Assembly (NCBI GenBank): GCA_023213395.1
Contig: CM041465.1
Span: 34,045,741-34,109,740 of the forward strand
DNA from: Cycas panzhihuaensis
Lineage: Eukaryota; Cycadophyta
Direction: 5' to 3'
Length of the DNA stretch: 64,000 nt
Part shown: positions 1 through 14,100 of the stretch, piece by piece
Position numbering within the stretch: the stretch's first letter is position 1
Layout: the number at the start of each line of letters is the position of its first letter
Notes under the pieces: model-generated
Told to the model about the DNA's origin: nothing
Database searches by the model: none
Seen by the model: the letters and a program-made list of their open reading frames with translations, nothing else
Made by a program: the position numbers and the translations under genes

Positions 1-230
1 TAGGCCTTCAGTAGCATTTCTAACTCCTTTATGTGTTCATCATTATTGTCTGAACTCTTCGTACTCTCATTCCTACTTCGTGCAAAGCTCAGGTTTCTTT
101 CTAATTTCTAAGATTCAGTGGGAGAACATATGGGGGAAACATGAGCAGAAACTGAAATCCCAACACCAACGAAAGAACCATCATCACCTCTTTATCGATG
201 CAGATGACCTTGCCCAAATAGGGCAACAAA

Positions 231-470
231 GAGAAAACTTTAGTCGGAGAGATGCCTTCCTCATGCAGACCAAAAAAAAAAAAAGAAAACTTTAGCCGGA
301 GAGACGCCTTCCTCACGTAGACAACAAAGAGAAAACCTTAGCCAAAGAGATGCCTTCCTTATGCAAACAACAAAGAGAAAACTTCAACCAGAGAGATGCC
401 TTCCCCACGCAGACAACAAAGAGAAAACCTCAATCAGAGAGATGCCTTCCTCACATAGACGAAAAAAAGA
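231..470. repeat. 46-bp minisatellite, about five copies
   Basis: Units begin with gagaaaac or agaaaac near 231, 284, 329, 375 and 421. Each carries a shared core reading gagagatgccttcc. The spacing is 46 bp except between the first two units, where a poly-A expansion adds about 7 bp. Because 46 is not a multiple of 3, the short open frames across it change register from unit to unit and do not look coding. The flanks (1-230 and 471-720) show no recognisable gene. Confidence 0.85.
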
Positions 471-1865
471 GAACAACAGGAAAAGCCACGAAGACAAAGA
501 GGCAGAACATCTACCGCTATAAAGAAAATGAACAGGTAGGGTTTCTTCTTCCTCCTCCCCTATGGACCCTAAATAAAATTAAAAACATTTTATTTTTTTG
601 CTAATATAAATTTAATATATATTTTTAGTTTAATAGTTAGTTCGGGTCTGTCCTTTATTAATTATATATATTTTAATTTATTTTAATTAACACTAATCTT
701 TAAAACCCCCCTTATTATATTAAACATTCAATCTTTTGAAAGGAGCTTCATATAATGTAACACATTTGCATGCCACCTTCCTTTATCAATTCCAAAAATT
801 ATAATTTAAAACAAAGGTTTATAGATCTATTACTTAGAAATATATTGCTTAAAGCAGGGCTTAACAATGTTTTGTAATAGTAATACAAATGAACATTAAA
901 TTTGACTTGATCCATAATAGTAACAGTTTTTATAGTTATAAAATGTCAAGAGTGTTGTACAATTATTTGGTAATAAATGACTAATATGTGGTCACAAGAC
1001 AAAATAAGTCTATATTAGGCCTCATTTACATTTATATTTAATTGTGTGTGGTTTCTCCATCCATGGTGTTATTAGGATTTTTCCTCAATGATCTTAATGT
1101 GATGGACTAACATAAGATAGGAATGCATCCATTATTGAGTCATAGACATTCTCTTGAACTACATGATAAGACATGATAAATTAAATTAGGGAAGGAATCA
1201 TTGGATGCCTAAGTTATTAAATAGGTCTTGAATGGGCATGACTAAGATATTCTAGAGAAGATTTATATAAACATTCAATCTTTTGAATGGAGCTCCATCC
1301 TTATAAATCATACTCTTTAGGTCTAACTTGATATGTATCTATTGTACACACTGGAGGGGCTTCATTTCATCACTTAATAAAAAATTATCTAGTACCTCTT
1401 TTATCCTTATCTCTAAGTCATCTTGAGTAAGCAACTCCTTCCCCTCCTCTAAAGGAGAACTATTTAAAACTTTATTTAAAATTTTCTTTCTATTATTAAA
1501 AAGACAACTAAAGGATAATTAGTTTTCATAACACCCTTATTTAACTTGTTTCTAATTTAACACTTAACCCTTTTGACTTGTAACTTATTCTTCAAACAAC
1601 GAAGGGGGACTATTAACACTTTTTTTTCAAAAAAGGGGAATATTTATTTCTTTTTCTTTCTAGGGGAAGGGTATCCAAACAAACTTAATAACAATGAATT
1701 TCAGTTTCTTATCATTCGATTAAACATGTTTATGAAATGTTAATAGGATTACTCTGATGTTTAGTAATTTTTTATGTGACTTTTATCACATATACTTCTT
1801 CATATAGATTCTCCAAATTTTTAAAATTCAAACGGACTTCTAATCAATGTTTACAATTTCCAATA
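471..1865. other. AT-rich stretch, no gene seen
   Basis: No coding similarity, primer-binding site or LTR edge is recognisable here. The only structure seen is a 31-bp direct repeat with two mismatches (about 719-750 and 1269-1300, core aaacattcaatcttttgaa). The 5' LTR expected before the copia gag at 1866 is not recognisable, so it is deleted or too decayed. Confidence 0.5.
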
Positions 1866-4800
1866 TGGCACTAATGCCATAGACAACCACTTGCATTCTG
1901 CTTCCAGTTCTAAATAGATCAAACTATGCCAATTGGAGGAATCACATTTCCCATCAGCTTAAACAACAGAAGATATGGCGATATGTAACAAGTGAATTCA
2001 AAAAACTAAAAGATGCAACTTTAGAAATCTATATGGTATATTTGATGAACTCTGATGCAACCTTAGGAACCATCATGATGTCACTCTCACTAGAAATCAG
2101 TTGGCAGTTCTCTGATACAGACAATCTAGCCACTGTCTGGAATACTCTTAAAGGAGAAATATGATAAGGTCAACACACAACAATTAGCTATCCTAGAACA
2201 ACAATTGTATGACCTTAATTATGATGATTTTCCTAAAGTTGAAGATTTTTTATCCAAAATTCAACTAATCAATAAAGATCTAGGTAACTGTATTAAAACT
2301 ACAATTAAAGTAGGTGATAAAGAACAAATAGTCACACATGCTAAAGACAATAATACGCTCATTTATCTTATGATAAACAAACTACCAAAACACTTTAATC
2401 TTTTTAAAACTACTAAACAACAAGCTGGTAATCCTCTGATAACTTTTAATCAATTGACAAACCAACTGATAGAATATAAAACAATGTTAATTCAAATAGG
2501 TAAATTGAAAGATCCTTCTTAGGTTTTCTTTTCCAAATCTAAGTCTCAAAATAAAACCAAACATCAGAATAACTTTAATAGTAATCCAAAATTCTAGAAA
2601 CCTCATAGAGGTCTACCTCCTAATTCTCAAAATAATACTAAGTATTCTAGTCCACCTAAATATCAGAATACTTCCAAACAGTCTCTTCTAAAATAGAACT
2701 CTGTTAATCCTTCTCAGAACATTAGTTGTGCCTACTGCCATAAAAAAAGCCACACTATTGACGTCTGCTAAAGTAGAATAACTTCAGAAGCCTCGAAAGC
2801 TTCTAAGGGACTACAATCCCAACCACAAACCTGACCACAATCTCATAATCGTTCTTTAATGGCAACAACTTCTACATTTGTTGCTCTACTTAATCAATCA
2901 CCTCAATGGATTCTTGACTTTGGTGCTTCCCATCACATGACAGGACACTAGGAGAATTTATCCACTTATCAATCTAATACTAACTCTGAAAAAGAGATTT
3001 CTTTTAGGAGTGGATCCTAACTTAAAGTGAAAGGATCAGGTGATGTTACTCTGGAAGATGTTTCAATTAAGGATGTATTCTATATTCCTGGTTTGTTACC
3101 AAATCTTCTCCCTGTTTACCAAATCTACCAGAAAGACCTTGTTGTCGAATTCTGGAAAGACAAATTTATTATTAAAGGACCATTAAATAAATTTAAATCT
3201 ATTGCCTCTAGACTTATTGATCATAAAATAGGTCTCTATAGCTTAACTAGTTTACAAAATACTAAAACAAAGTCTTTTAGTACCTTTATAGCCAAATCTG
3301 ACCTAGTTAGTAAATTATGGCATGTACGATTCGGTTATACTAGTTATGGCAAACTTCAGTGCCTAAAAAGACATGACATGATTCATGGTCTTCCACCTTT
3401 AAATACTATTTATGGTGTCTGCGAAGCCTGTGTAATAGGTAAGCAACACATGGATTCCTTTCCACATTAGACTTAATTCAAAGCAAAAGTTCCACTTGAA
3501 CTTGTTCACTCTGCTATATGTAGCTTGTTCCATATAACTTTATATTCTGGCTGTCATTATTTTATCACGTTTATTGATGATTTTTTGAGAAAATGTTAGG
3601 TGTATATACTCAAGACTCATAATCAAGTGTTTGACATCTTCACTAATTTAAAACACTTGTAGAAAATCAATCAAACTCAAAAATTAAAATTTTTAGATCT
3701 GACAATGCTAAAGAATACCTAAGTGGCAAGTTTACTTCCTTCTGTATGAAACATAAAATTTAATTCTAACACTCTGTTACTTATACCCCTCCCCAAAATA
3801 GTGTTGTTAAATGCAAAGACTATACTCTTGTTGAAATGACTCGATGCTTGTTACATATAAAGAGTCTTAACTTAAAGTTGCGGGCAGAAGCAATAGTCTG
3901 CTTCAACTATCTTTTAAACTGTTTACCTAGTAAATCTTTATAAAACGTTACGTCAGAATAAAAATGGTCTGGAAAAACCCTCAGTTAAACATCTAAGAAT
4001 TTTTAGAAGTACTGCATGGGGACATGTTCTTAAAGAAAAACGTAAGAAACTAGATCCTAAAAGCCATAAATATATCTTTGTTGGATACAACAAAGAGAGT
4101 AAAGCTTATAGACTTTTGGATCCAATCACGCATAAAATATCAATTTTGCGTGATGTAATATTTGACGAAGAAGGATCCTCTTTAACCTCCACTTATATAG
4201 AACTTCCTATTGATAATCTGTTAACCAACACCTATTTGGTTGACTCCTCTAAAAAATAAGTTAACCCTGAGACTGTAGAATCCTTATCTACACAAATTTA
4301 GAATTGGACTATATCTGAATGAACCACAATAGATCCTTCTTCTCAAGCTAGTTCTTCATCTCAACCTATGACTACAGAAATAGTCATAAATAAATAACCC
4401 ATATGGGCAAAGAAAATACTATTCAATGTTGGATCTGATGTAGGTAATCCTTCAGATATTAGGAGAACTCAAACTAAAAAATTATAAGCTAATTATATAT
4501 TAATGGCTAAAATAATAGCCAACAATGATCCTAAAACTTTTAAATAAATAAGCAATAATCCCGTATGGCAGCAAGCCATGCAAATTGAAATTGATGCTTT
4601 AAATAAGAATTCAACTTGGGATCTTGTTCCACTTCCACCAGGGAAAAATATAGTTGATTGTAAATAGGTTTATCAAACTAAATACAATTCAATAGGTGCT
4701 GTTGAAAAGCATAAAGCTCGCTTAGTTATGAAAGGATTCTCTCAAATCGATGGTATAGACTATAATGAAACTTTCACACCTCTTGTAAAGATGAATACTA

Positions 4801-6022
4801 TTAAAACTATTATTGCCTTAGCAATAAAATTCAGCTAGAAAATCCATCAAATGGATGTTAAGAGCAATTTTTTAAATGGTGATCTTAAAGAAGAGATCTA
4901 CATGACTTAACTGCCTAGTTTTATTGATAATCCTAGTTTAGTTTGTAAACTAAAAAAATCAATCTATGGATTGAAACAAGCTCCTCGCGCTTGGTATACG
5001 AAAGTTGATGACTACCTAATTCAAATTGGATAAACTAGATGTATCAGTGATCTAAATATCTATTTCAAACGTGAAAACGAGACTCTTACCATATTAATCT
5101 TGTATGTCGATGATATCATCATCACCAGATCTTCAAACAATAGCATTCATTAACTAAAAACAACCTTGATGAATAAATTCGAAATGACCAATCTAGGTCT
5201 TCTACACTATTTTCTCAGATTACAAATTTACCAACATGATTTAAAAATAACCAAATCCTAACTAAAGTACATTGTAGACTTAATCAAAAGATTTAACATA
5301 GAAAATACTAAACCTACTTCTAATCCCTTACAAATAGGAGTTAAGTTATCTACTGATTATTCTATACTACTTTGTGATCCAACTTTATACAGGCAACTTA
5401 TTGGCAACCTTATTTATTTAATACATACCCAACCTTATATATCCTATGGTGTTGGTTTATGTTCATGTTATATGCAAAAACCACATGAATCATACTAGAA
5501 AGTTGTTAAACGTATTCTTCGATATCTTCAAAATAGTAATTTTTATGGCATAACTTATAATTCTTATAGTAATCCTCTAATCTTAATAGGGTATACTAAT
5601 TCAGATTAGGCAGGCGACTCAAATGGCCATAAGTCAACAGTAGGTTATGTATTTTTTCCAGATTCCTCACCTATCACATGGTCTAGTAAAAAAATGTAGG
5701 CTCTAGTTTTATCAACAACCGAAGCTGAATATCAAGCACTTATTAAAGTAAACAAAGAAGTACTCTAGATCAAATCTCTCTTGAATGAAATTGGTTTATT
5801 TCTTAACTCTTCTATAGAAATTATAGTTGATAATCAAGATGTTATTGCTATTACTACTAATCCAGTTACTCATTCTAGAACTAAACATATAGAATTACAT
5901 CAACATTTTATTCGTAATCTCGTTACTGATAATATTATTCATTTGTCTTATTATCCTATAGATTTACAGGTTGCTGATACCGTTACCAAATCATTGACTA
6001 AAGTCAAGTTTTTAAACTTGTG
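1866..6022 (+). pseudogene. copia gag-pol polyprotein, stop-ridden
   Basis: In a live element this would encode the capsid precursor, protease, integrase and RT-RNase H for reverse transcription in cytoplasmic particles. The gag zinc knuckle CAYCHKKSHTIDVC (2727-2768) keeps its C-C-H-C ligands. The protease site reads D-F-G instead of D-S/T-G (Asp codon 2916-2918). The integrase zinc-binding region is near 3318-3450, with the first His-Tyr change in the W-H-x-R-x-G-H motif. RT contains the KARLVMKGFSQ block and an intact YVDD (5103-5114). RNase H has STTEAEYQAL and ends with ADTVTKSL before the stop at 6022. Long stretches keep one frame; most breaks are TAA or TAG where Gln or Trp is expected, with a frameshift near 2160. 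Family assignment is confident. Confidence 0.88.
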
Positions 6023-6123
6023 AGATTTATTAAAGATAAAAGAAGTCTCCATCAAAGGGCAATCAACATGATGAAGACCTTCTTTATCTTTTATATTGTA
6101 TAAAAGCTAACATTAAAGGGGGA

Positions 6124-6560
6124 TGTTAGGAATATTAATATTAGCTTTATGTCACATGTTAATATTGTAATTATAAGTTATTAAAGTTAGTTTTATAAAG
6201 TTAATGTTTAATAATTATTAATCATGTAAGTTTGTTGAAATGAGCAACTACCCATTTCAACCAACCTCTTACTCCTTAAAAAGCTCCTCCTAAAATCTAG
6301 GAGGTTATCCAGAGGAGGCTATCAGGTTGTCTTAAGCCTATCTTAAGGCTAGTTTTACTTTTGTCTAGTATGTACGTAGTTTTCATGTTCAGGTATAATT
6401 GTCATAAATATGTAAAATTTTTAGTCAATAAAATTATCTTTAAGAGGTGGTTTTTCTTTCTCAGAAGGGGTTTTCCACTTGCCAATAATGTGTACCTGTG
6501 CAATATCATTTCCTCACTGTGCTTGCTCAAGTTTTTAGATCCTGTTGATATTGTATATAT
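6124..6560 (+). repeat. Probable 3' LTR of copia element 1
   Basis: It begins TGTTAGG immediately after a purine tract that follows the pol stop, as expected for a copia 3' LTR. There is no partner copy in the window, so the right end is not determined; 6560 is only a plausible limit. An AATAAA-like signal (caataaaatta) lies near 6425. Confidence 0.5.
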
Positions 6561-9272
6561 TACTTTTCTTCTACATCTTTTAATTAGAGGACCAAATGCC
6601 ATTCTAGGGGTCTAATGGCTATAAGCTCTAGGAGCCTATAGTACCAATAACACCCCCACAAATCTATTTATACTTTTCAAAGATCATATTAGGAAAGCCC
6701 ATAAGCTCCATGGCATTTGACTATCTCTTAGTTAGAAATACTAAAAAAATAGCTTAGGATTTATAGCCCATCTTAATAATATTAAAGTACCACCCTCAAT
6801 ACACCCCCAATAATTTACAGCTCTTCACCCTAATTCATAATGTCCTTCATACATTTTGTTTTAATAAAATTCCATCCACTACTTTCCAAACATTCTTCCC
6901 TATCCATAACAAAGAATAAGTTATCATTGGCTCCTCTCATAGCATTTGAGCTCAACACAACATCTCTGAGTTCCATGTCAAATGGGTCAACTCTAAATTA
7001 GAAGTAAAAACAATAGGAACTAGTAGAAGAGTTTGTCTATTAGCTTCAACATCATCTAAACATTGAGGACTTAACATATTAGGGGAGGGGACATGTGACA
7101 TAACTATCCTAACCATAGTACCTAACTGTTAGCACATGTGACCATATGATATGACATTTAGTGCTAGACCTTAACATGTATGCAAGATGCTTACTCTTGC
7201 TCATAATATTCATTTAGAGTAGCCACACTTATCTATATAAGGCCTCATAGAAGTAAAGTAAGGTTTATCATGTATTTAATATATTATATATTTGACATAT
7301 TATAATACTACATTAGTTGTATTTAGTGCTTTATTCTGTATTTAGTTATCTTATGGAAACAAGGGTTATATTACTACTTTTATATTCTAATCATTGTATT
7401 CTTTAAGCTCTTTTCTTTCATATATTATGATGATTTTTGGGATAGGTACGTTCCATTATCTATTTTATCTTTAAAGTCTCTTAATGATTCAGATATGATC
7501 AGCAATGTATAGGCATCTAATTGACTCAAGTAGTCCCAAATCATTTTAGATGCATTTTGATGTAGGCTTAATCTTTTCTTACAAATATAAAGCTATGTTA
7601 CAAGAAGGGATGAGAAAGCATGACTAAAATATAGCTTTTAAACATAGAGAGCAATACAAAGAGAAAAAATACTTACATATTTAAGTAGTATATTTTAAAA
7701 TTCTTGGGTGTGATAAAATTTTCTAACTTTTAAACTCAAGGAATCACAAATTCTAAATGCATGTAATAATGAGGTTATAGGCATATCAACCCAAAAATAA
7801 AAGGAAAAATGAGGGAGTTTGATAAATTAAATATACACACTAAATTAAATTTATATATTAGCAGACTTAATGGGGAAGTTAATAAGTTAAGTGGAGGAAT
7901 TAATGAAAATCTTCTTTTTCATAGTGGACTTACACCTATACCCACACATTTTTATTAAGACTTGGTGCTTTATCCATCTAGTCATGAGATGTAAGACACA
8001 CTATGTGGGAGTGTTTATTTCACTTAGACTCACACTTGCATGTTGAGCAATTCCCACATCACTTCCCAACTTTCCTTGCATGATGTGAGACATGAGAATG
8101 CTTTCCTAAAAATTTCTAAGTATCAAATCAAAACACTTCTCCCTTTACTATCTCCAATGGTTTATATTAAAATAAACATTTTGATCTAATGGCTCTTACT
8201 TGTTCTCTAATTTACCATATCCTTGAAAGGTTCTCTATAATTAAACAATGATGGTATTATTAACTAATCCGATTTGATGGTCTATATGCCTTAACTATGT
8301 TGCATTTTCACATAGCCCACATCTCATGCTTTATTTTAACTTTGAACTGGTGATATGTAAGAAGCAAGTGAAAAATACCATAAAAACTTCTAAGGTATAA
8401 GCCTTCTTGCCTTGCTTCTTCAGTGAAAGCTTCAATCTCCTTAGGGATCCATCTTCAAGCTTCTGTTTCTACTCAAAATCAAGTGAACTCATTTCACTAT
8501 TTTTTCTATAAAAGTGGCCTATTCTTGTTCCCATTTTTGCTTGGATTATCTTTGTATTCTGAAAATGGTCACAAAGTGAAAATGGCAAACATGATAAACT
8601 TTTTTGATCAAAATTTATTATCTGCGCCCTTCTATGGGTAATAAGTTAAAAGATATAAAGGATGGAATATTCATATATTATAATGAGTGATTACTCATGC
8701 TTGATGATTTATAAGTAGAGATATTTACTCGTAGGAAGATAATCAATAATAAAAAAATAATTAATTGATATTTACAAGTGATTTGAGAGGAAGAAGATAA
8801 GTGATGTAAAATATTTCTCTTATTTTTAAAGATAATTGAGATGTTTTATAGATTAAAAATTTATAGGGGAGTGTTGTATATAATATTTAATTAATGATAG
8901 TTAAGTTATAAATATGATGAAATCAAGTTGATACTAAATAATTGGTTGATATAAAGGTTCTTACACATGATATTCTTGGTTAATATATGGTGATACATCA
9001 TTAGTTGATGATAATGACATAAATCTATATAAGAGGATGCATATTGAAAGGCATAGTATATCACCTAATTATCCTTATAAGATTAGTGACTCATGGACAT
9101 ATTATATATCATTCATTAATGGGATCTCATACATAGTTTGAAAGTAGTTTTTCCCACTAGGGTTTTCCATTATAAATCTTGTGTCATGTATTGATTATAT
9201 ATTTGATTCATTGATTGCACTTATGATATCCTTGATATGATTTATTGATCATGTGAATGAATTATGCTTCCA

Positions 9273-9307
<35 letters not shown>

Positions 9308-9902
9308 ACACATACACACACACACACATTCTAATACATAAATATGTTTTATGATGTGGTATCAATTTTTTACATAAGTTGATCTATTAAACTTACCATG
9401 GTATTAGAGCATGTGCAATAATTCTAATATAAGCAAACTCCTTGCTTAAGTAAAGAAAGTTGCTTTATTACAACTATTAAATCCTAATTATTTAGATATC
9501 ATAAAATATACAAATTATAATTATTGAAAAAAAATATAAGAATTAAAATTACTTATAAAGTTAAGAAACTATAACATCAATAAAGGTATTCATTGAGTAA
9601 TATTATTAATTGGTAATATCCATAAAATATAAAAGGTTTAGAATCTAATTGTAATAATGAGATGAAAGTAAACGGGGGTGACCTAAAGATCATTCTTAAA
9701 AGGCAAATTAATCTTTAAAAGGCTAAATCCCATAAAGGATTAAAACTTAAATAAGTTAATAAAGGAAATCTAAATAATGATCTACAATTGGAGAGCCTAG
9801 CATTTATTTCTAATGAGCAAGCCCTCCATGTAATCTTTTATTATGTGAACCTCTTAATTAATTAAGGCTAATGTGTATAAGGTAGCTTAAGCTACAATTA
9901 GT
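6561..9902. other. AT-rich intergenic DNA, no gene seen
   Basis: No coding motif, LTR pair or RNA gene was recognised. The short open frames (for example 8423-8641) show no family motif. A CA microsatellite lies at 9275-9328. Confidence 0.45.
9275..9328. repeat. (CA)n microsatellite
   Basis: About 54 bp of CA dinucleotides with two TA interruptions. Confidence 0.95.
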
Positions 9903-10245
9903 TGTTAAAATAATATGTGTTTCATTACATTACATTATTTTATAAAGTGCATTTAATAATGTTAATATTGTGCACTTTATATTAATGAGTCAACTAATGA
10001 GAGGTTAGTTACTCTCATGTAACTTCTTCAACTCCTTGACATACTCCTTAAATTAAGGAGTGGATTATTATCTCATTGATATTTTTTAAACCAAGAGTTT
10101 TGAGGGTGATAGCATTGGAGCTTTAGAGCATGTATTATAGGTAAATTAATATAATTAATTTTCATTAACTTAACTTTTGTAATTTCTCATTCTCTCTTTC
10201 TCTCTTTTAAGTTTTAATGTAGTCTCAATCAATGTTTCTCTTACA
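9903..10245 (+). repeat. 5' LTR of copia 9903-15354
   Basis: It shares long blocks with 15002-15354, including aactaatgagaggttagtta and gagttttgagggtgata. It ends TTACA directly before the primer-binding site. Confidence 0.9.
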
Positions 10246-10258
10246 TGGTATTAGAGCC
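10246..10258 (+). promoter_or_regulatory. Primer-binding site (tRNA-Met initiator)
   Basis: TGGTATTAGAGCC follows the LTR without a gap. It matches the usual TGGTATCAGAGC complement of the plant initiator tRNA-Met 3' end, with one C-to-T change. Confidence 0.9.
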
Positions 10259-11129
10259 CACAGTTCATTTTGTAGGAATTTTCTTAATTTTTTGTCATAA
10301 ACCATATCTTTGGGGCATTATTATTGTTGTATAATGGTTCTTTGTGAGTTTTTATAGATTTTATGCAAACCGATAAGGGTTTCAAATAGAAAAATGAGAT
10401 ATTTTTTTATGGTTGGGCAACTTTGAGATAAGTGGGCACTCAAAAATCAATATCTTTATAATTTTTATCACTGTGGATTTGTTCTAGACTTATTAGAGGT
10501 TCATTTTGTAATAAACTTATCTTCAAAAATGAGACTTTTTGCCCTCATTTTATTTTAGGAAGCACTAGAAGTTGGAGGGATTATAAACTTTATTTCAACT
10601 TAACTTTTCATTATCTATGATGATTTTTTTCTTGTGTATATGGTTGAGGATATATAGATCATAGTCAAGAACCTTAGAATTGATTATTCATTACCGAATT
10701 TCATCATTATTTGACTCTAATGAATGGATTGACCTCAATGGTCATGCATAATTTTTTTGACATCTATGAATTTTTAAACCACACATAGTTGAATTTGATA
10801 TATTTTTCACTTATCTAAAATTTTAAACTTTATATTAGTGAAATTAAGTTATTTTACATGTTTTTTGGGGCCTGCACTTTATTTGTTAGCACACAATCAC
10901 ATAGTAAAGGGGGATTTAATGACCAAAAGGTGTTATTTACTATAAGTTATCTATTTGACTCTCATTTTCAAAAATTGAAATTGTAGAAATCATATTTTAA
11001 GATGTGCTTTGATAATTGAACTCAAATTTGTAAATAGACCTTGTAATCTTTGAGCATTCTTATAAACTCATACTTGTGGTCATGATTTTATTATAGTTTT
11101 AATCATTATATCTAGTGTGAACATAGTAG

Positions 11130-14100
11130 GTTACATTCTATCAGAGTCACAAAAGACTAAATGGTAAAAATTATGTAATATGGAAGTATAAAATATCCAA
11201 TATCTTAGCTCTAAAATGATTAATAAAAATAATTGAAGGCAAAGAACCTAAGGTAGTTTAGATAACCCCTCAAGTTATAACAACTATTGAAATGTCTCCT
11301 AGATCAACCTCAACAACTTCAATAGTAATAGCTAAAGATGTAGAAGACTGGGAGGATAAAGATTGAGAGGCATTAGTGATTATTAGTATGTCTATTATAA
11401 ATGAACTATTCATGCACTTACAAGGTAAGAGAACATTAGTAGAAGCATAGAAAGCACTAAAAGATCTGCATGAAACAAGAAATAAAACCAATTTTATACC
11501 TTAGGAATTAATTATATACTTGTAAAATAACAAATAATGACTTTATCTCCATCCATTCATAAATACCTAAGGAGATTAAAGATCAACTAATTATGGTAAG
11601 AAAGTTAAGGAGAGAGAACTTATAAGCATAACTTTAGATAGCCTCTATGAAATCTATCACATTCATTTCATTAGCTTATACTTGATAAAGAGATCTTAAC
11701 CTTTAAGATTTGAAGAATTATATGGACTTCTCTTGCATGAAGAATAGTTCATAGGTGGATATGTTGGTAACAGTACTTGAATGGTATTAACTTATTAATT
11801 TACAAAGAAATTATAGTTGAATGCTCTTAAACAAGCTCAGTCTCTCTCTCTTAACATAAGTGAGTCTAAAGAGAAGAAGGATATCATGTGCACATGCTAC
11901 AAAAAGAGTAATCACTTTGAAAAGTATAATTAAAAGAGAAAGATGGATAAAAAGAAGAAGGGTGTTAGTAAAACCATAAATCTGTTTATCAATGATGAAA
12001 AAGTCTCATGTTCAATGTTATTTTTGGCACTTTAGGTACTTGGTACATTGATTTAGGAGCCTTAAATCATATTATCTTTCATAAGGAATAGTTTAAGAAA
12101 CTCAATGAAGAAAACAATTCAATCATAATTTTTGGTGATAGTAGTTATCATAAAGTAGTAAGCAAAGGTACAATTGTTCTTAGGTAATCTAGTAATAATA
12201 TTAACATCCCTGATGTGTTGTATGTACCATATTTTAAATATAACTTACTTTTTGTAAGTTGTATGAATAAACTAAATTTGAAAGAAGTAGAGATTGACTT
12301 CATTAAGTATATCATCAAAGATGACACTTTTGTAATTACTTAAGGAGTCTAGGAGAATGAATTATATAAATTCTTTGGCTTATCTAAGTATAGTTTTATT
12401 ATAGCTTCATCTATTACGTTATAGCATGACCATTTTGGTCATTTGAACTACCAAAGACTTTATTTATTAAATAACTTAAAGATGGTGCTTGATCTTCCTT
12501 TAGTGTAGAAAAGTAAAAAAAATTATAGTGCTTATGTATTAGGAAAATAACATAGAGAGAAATTTATCAAATCCACTTGGTAGGCTAAAGGAAATTAGAA
12601 TTGGTACATTTAGATCTATGTAAACTAATCATATTAGTTTCATATAAAACTTCATGATCTTTGTTGATGATTTGACCAAGAAAACATGGATTTATCTTCT
12701 AAAAAATAAGTCATAAGTATTTACAAAATTTAAAGAGTTTAAAGTTGAGATAGCAAACCTTTTTGAAAAGAAGATCAAAATTTTGAGAAGTGACAATAGA
12801 GGTTTATATTTGTCTCTTAACTTCATTACTTTCTGTAAGAACTATGACATCAATTAATATTAAAACCATCTTATACACCATAGCATAATGGTATAATCAA
12901 AAGGAAGAATTACACCATTATTGAAATGGAAAGATATATACTTAAGGCCAAAAATATACTTAATGGTTTATGGGTTGAGGACTTAACACAATAGTATATA
13001 TCTTGAAAAAAAGCCCTATAATAGTTATTTGAAATATGAATCCTAAAGAGGTATAGATAGGAAGAAAACCCTCTATTTGTAATTTTTGTGTCTTTGATTA
13101 TACTACTTACATACACATACTTGATAAATATCAATAAATACTTGATGATAAAAGTCATAAGTGTATCCTTGTAGGATATAGTGAGTCATCCAAAGCCTAC
13201 AAACTCTAGAATTCCTTAAAGAAGAAGATTGTAATTAGTAGGTATGTTCTCTTTTATAAGCTTGATAAGGATATAATTCCTACTATAAATGTTGATACTA
13301 AAAGCATAAAGGTAAAGAGTGGTACTAGTATGAAGAAAGAAGAGAGCGAGAAAATACCTACAGATACTCTATCTTCTTCTTGTTGTTATTCTTCTAAGTT
13401 AACCAAATGGTATACTCAAACTATAAAAGATTCCAAGATTAATAATATTGACACTAGTTAAGGTGTGCAAATACACAACAAGGTAAATTTTGTTTTAATA
13501 TCTAATATCTTAAACATAAATAAACCCAAATCTTTTATTAAAGCCAAGGATATATCTCATTAGTAATCAACTATGTAGGAGGAGTACAACTCCATACTAA
13601 AGAATGATACTTGGGATCTTGTTGAGTTTCCACTTGGGAAGAAGGAAATTAGTTATAAATGGGTAGACAAGGTGAAGCATTAATCAAATGGTGACATAGA
13701 AAGATATAAGGCTCAACTTGTAGTTATGAGTTATGCTCAGACTAAAGGTGTAGACTTTGAGGAGACCCTTGTACTTATGGTCAAAATGACCACCATTTGA
13801 ATGTTGACTACCCTTGAATCTCAATCTAATTAGAAACTGCACCAAATAGATGTCAATAGTGTATTTTTTCATGGCATTCTTGATGAAGAAGTTCATATGT
13901 AGCAACCTAAAGGCTTTGTATAGATTAGCTAGAGTGACTTATATACAGGTTCAAGAAAGCCTTATATGGGCTTAAATAGATACCAAGGGCATGGTGGCAT
14001 GAATTAGACCATAAGTTATACATCAAACATGAGAATGATGAGATACTTATTATTATTCTCTATGTTGATAATCTTATTTTCAAAGGTAGTAGTATTTCTT

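Larger units (their letters stand above)
1866..6560 (+). mobile_element. Degenerate Ty1/copia retrotransposon, 5' LTR not found
   Basis: Gag, protease, integrase, reverse transcriptase and RNase H follow in Ty1/copia order (integrase before RT) from 1866 to 6022. They are followed by a polypurine tract (taaaggggga, 6114-6123) and an LTR-like start TGTTAGGAATATT at 6124. No matching 5' LTR or primer site is visible upstream and the outer end of the 3' LTR cannot be fixed, so the right boundary is a guess. The element is inactive because of many in-frame stops. Confidence 0.8.

Noticed and set aside
350-604. 84-codon open frame as a basic small protein
   Set aside because: It runs across a minisatellite whose 46-bp period changes frame each unit.
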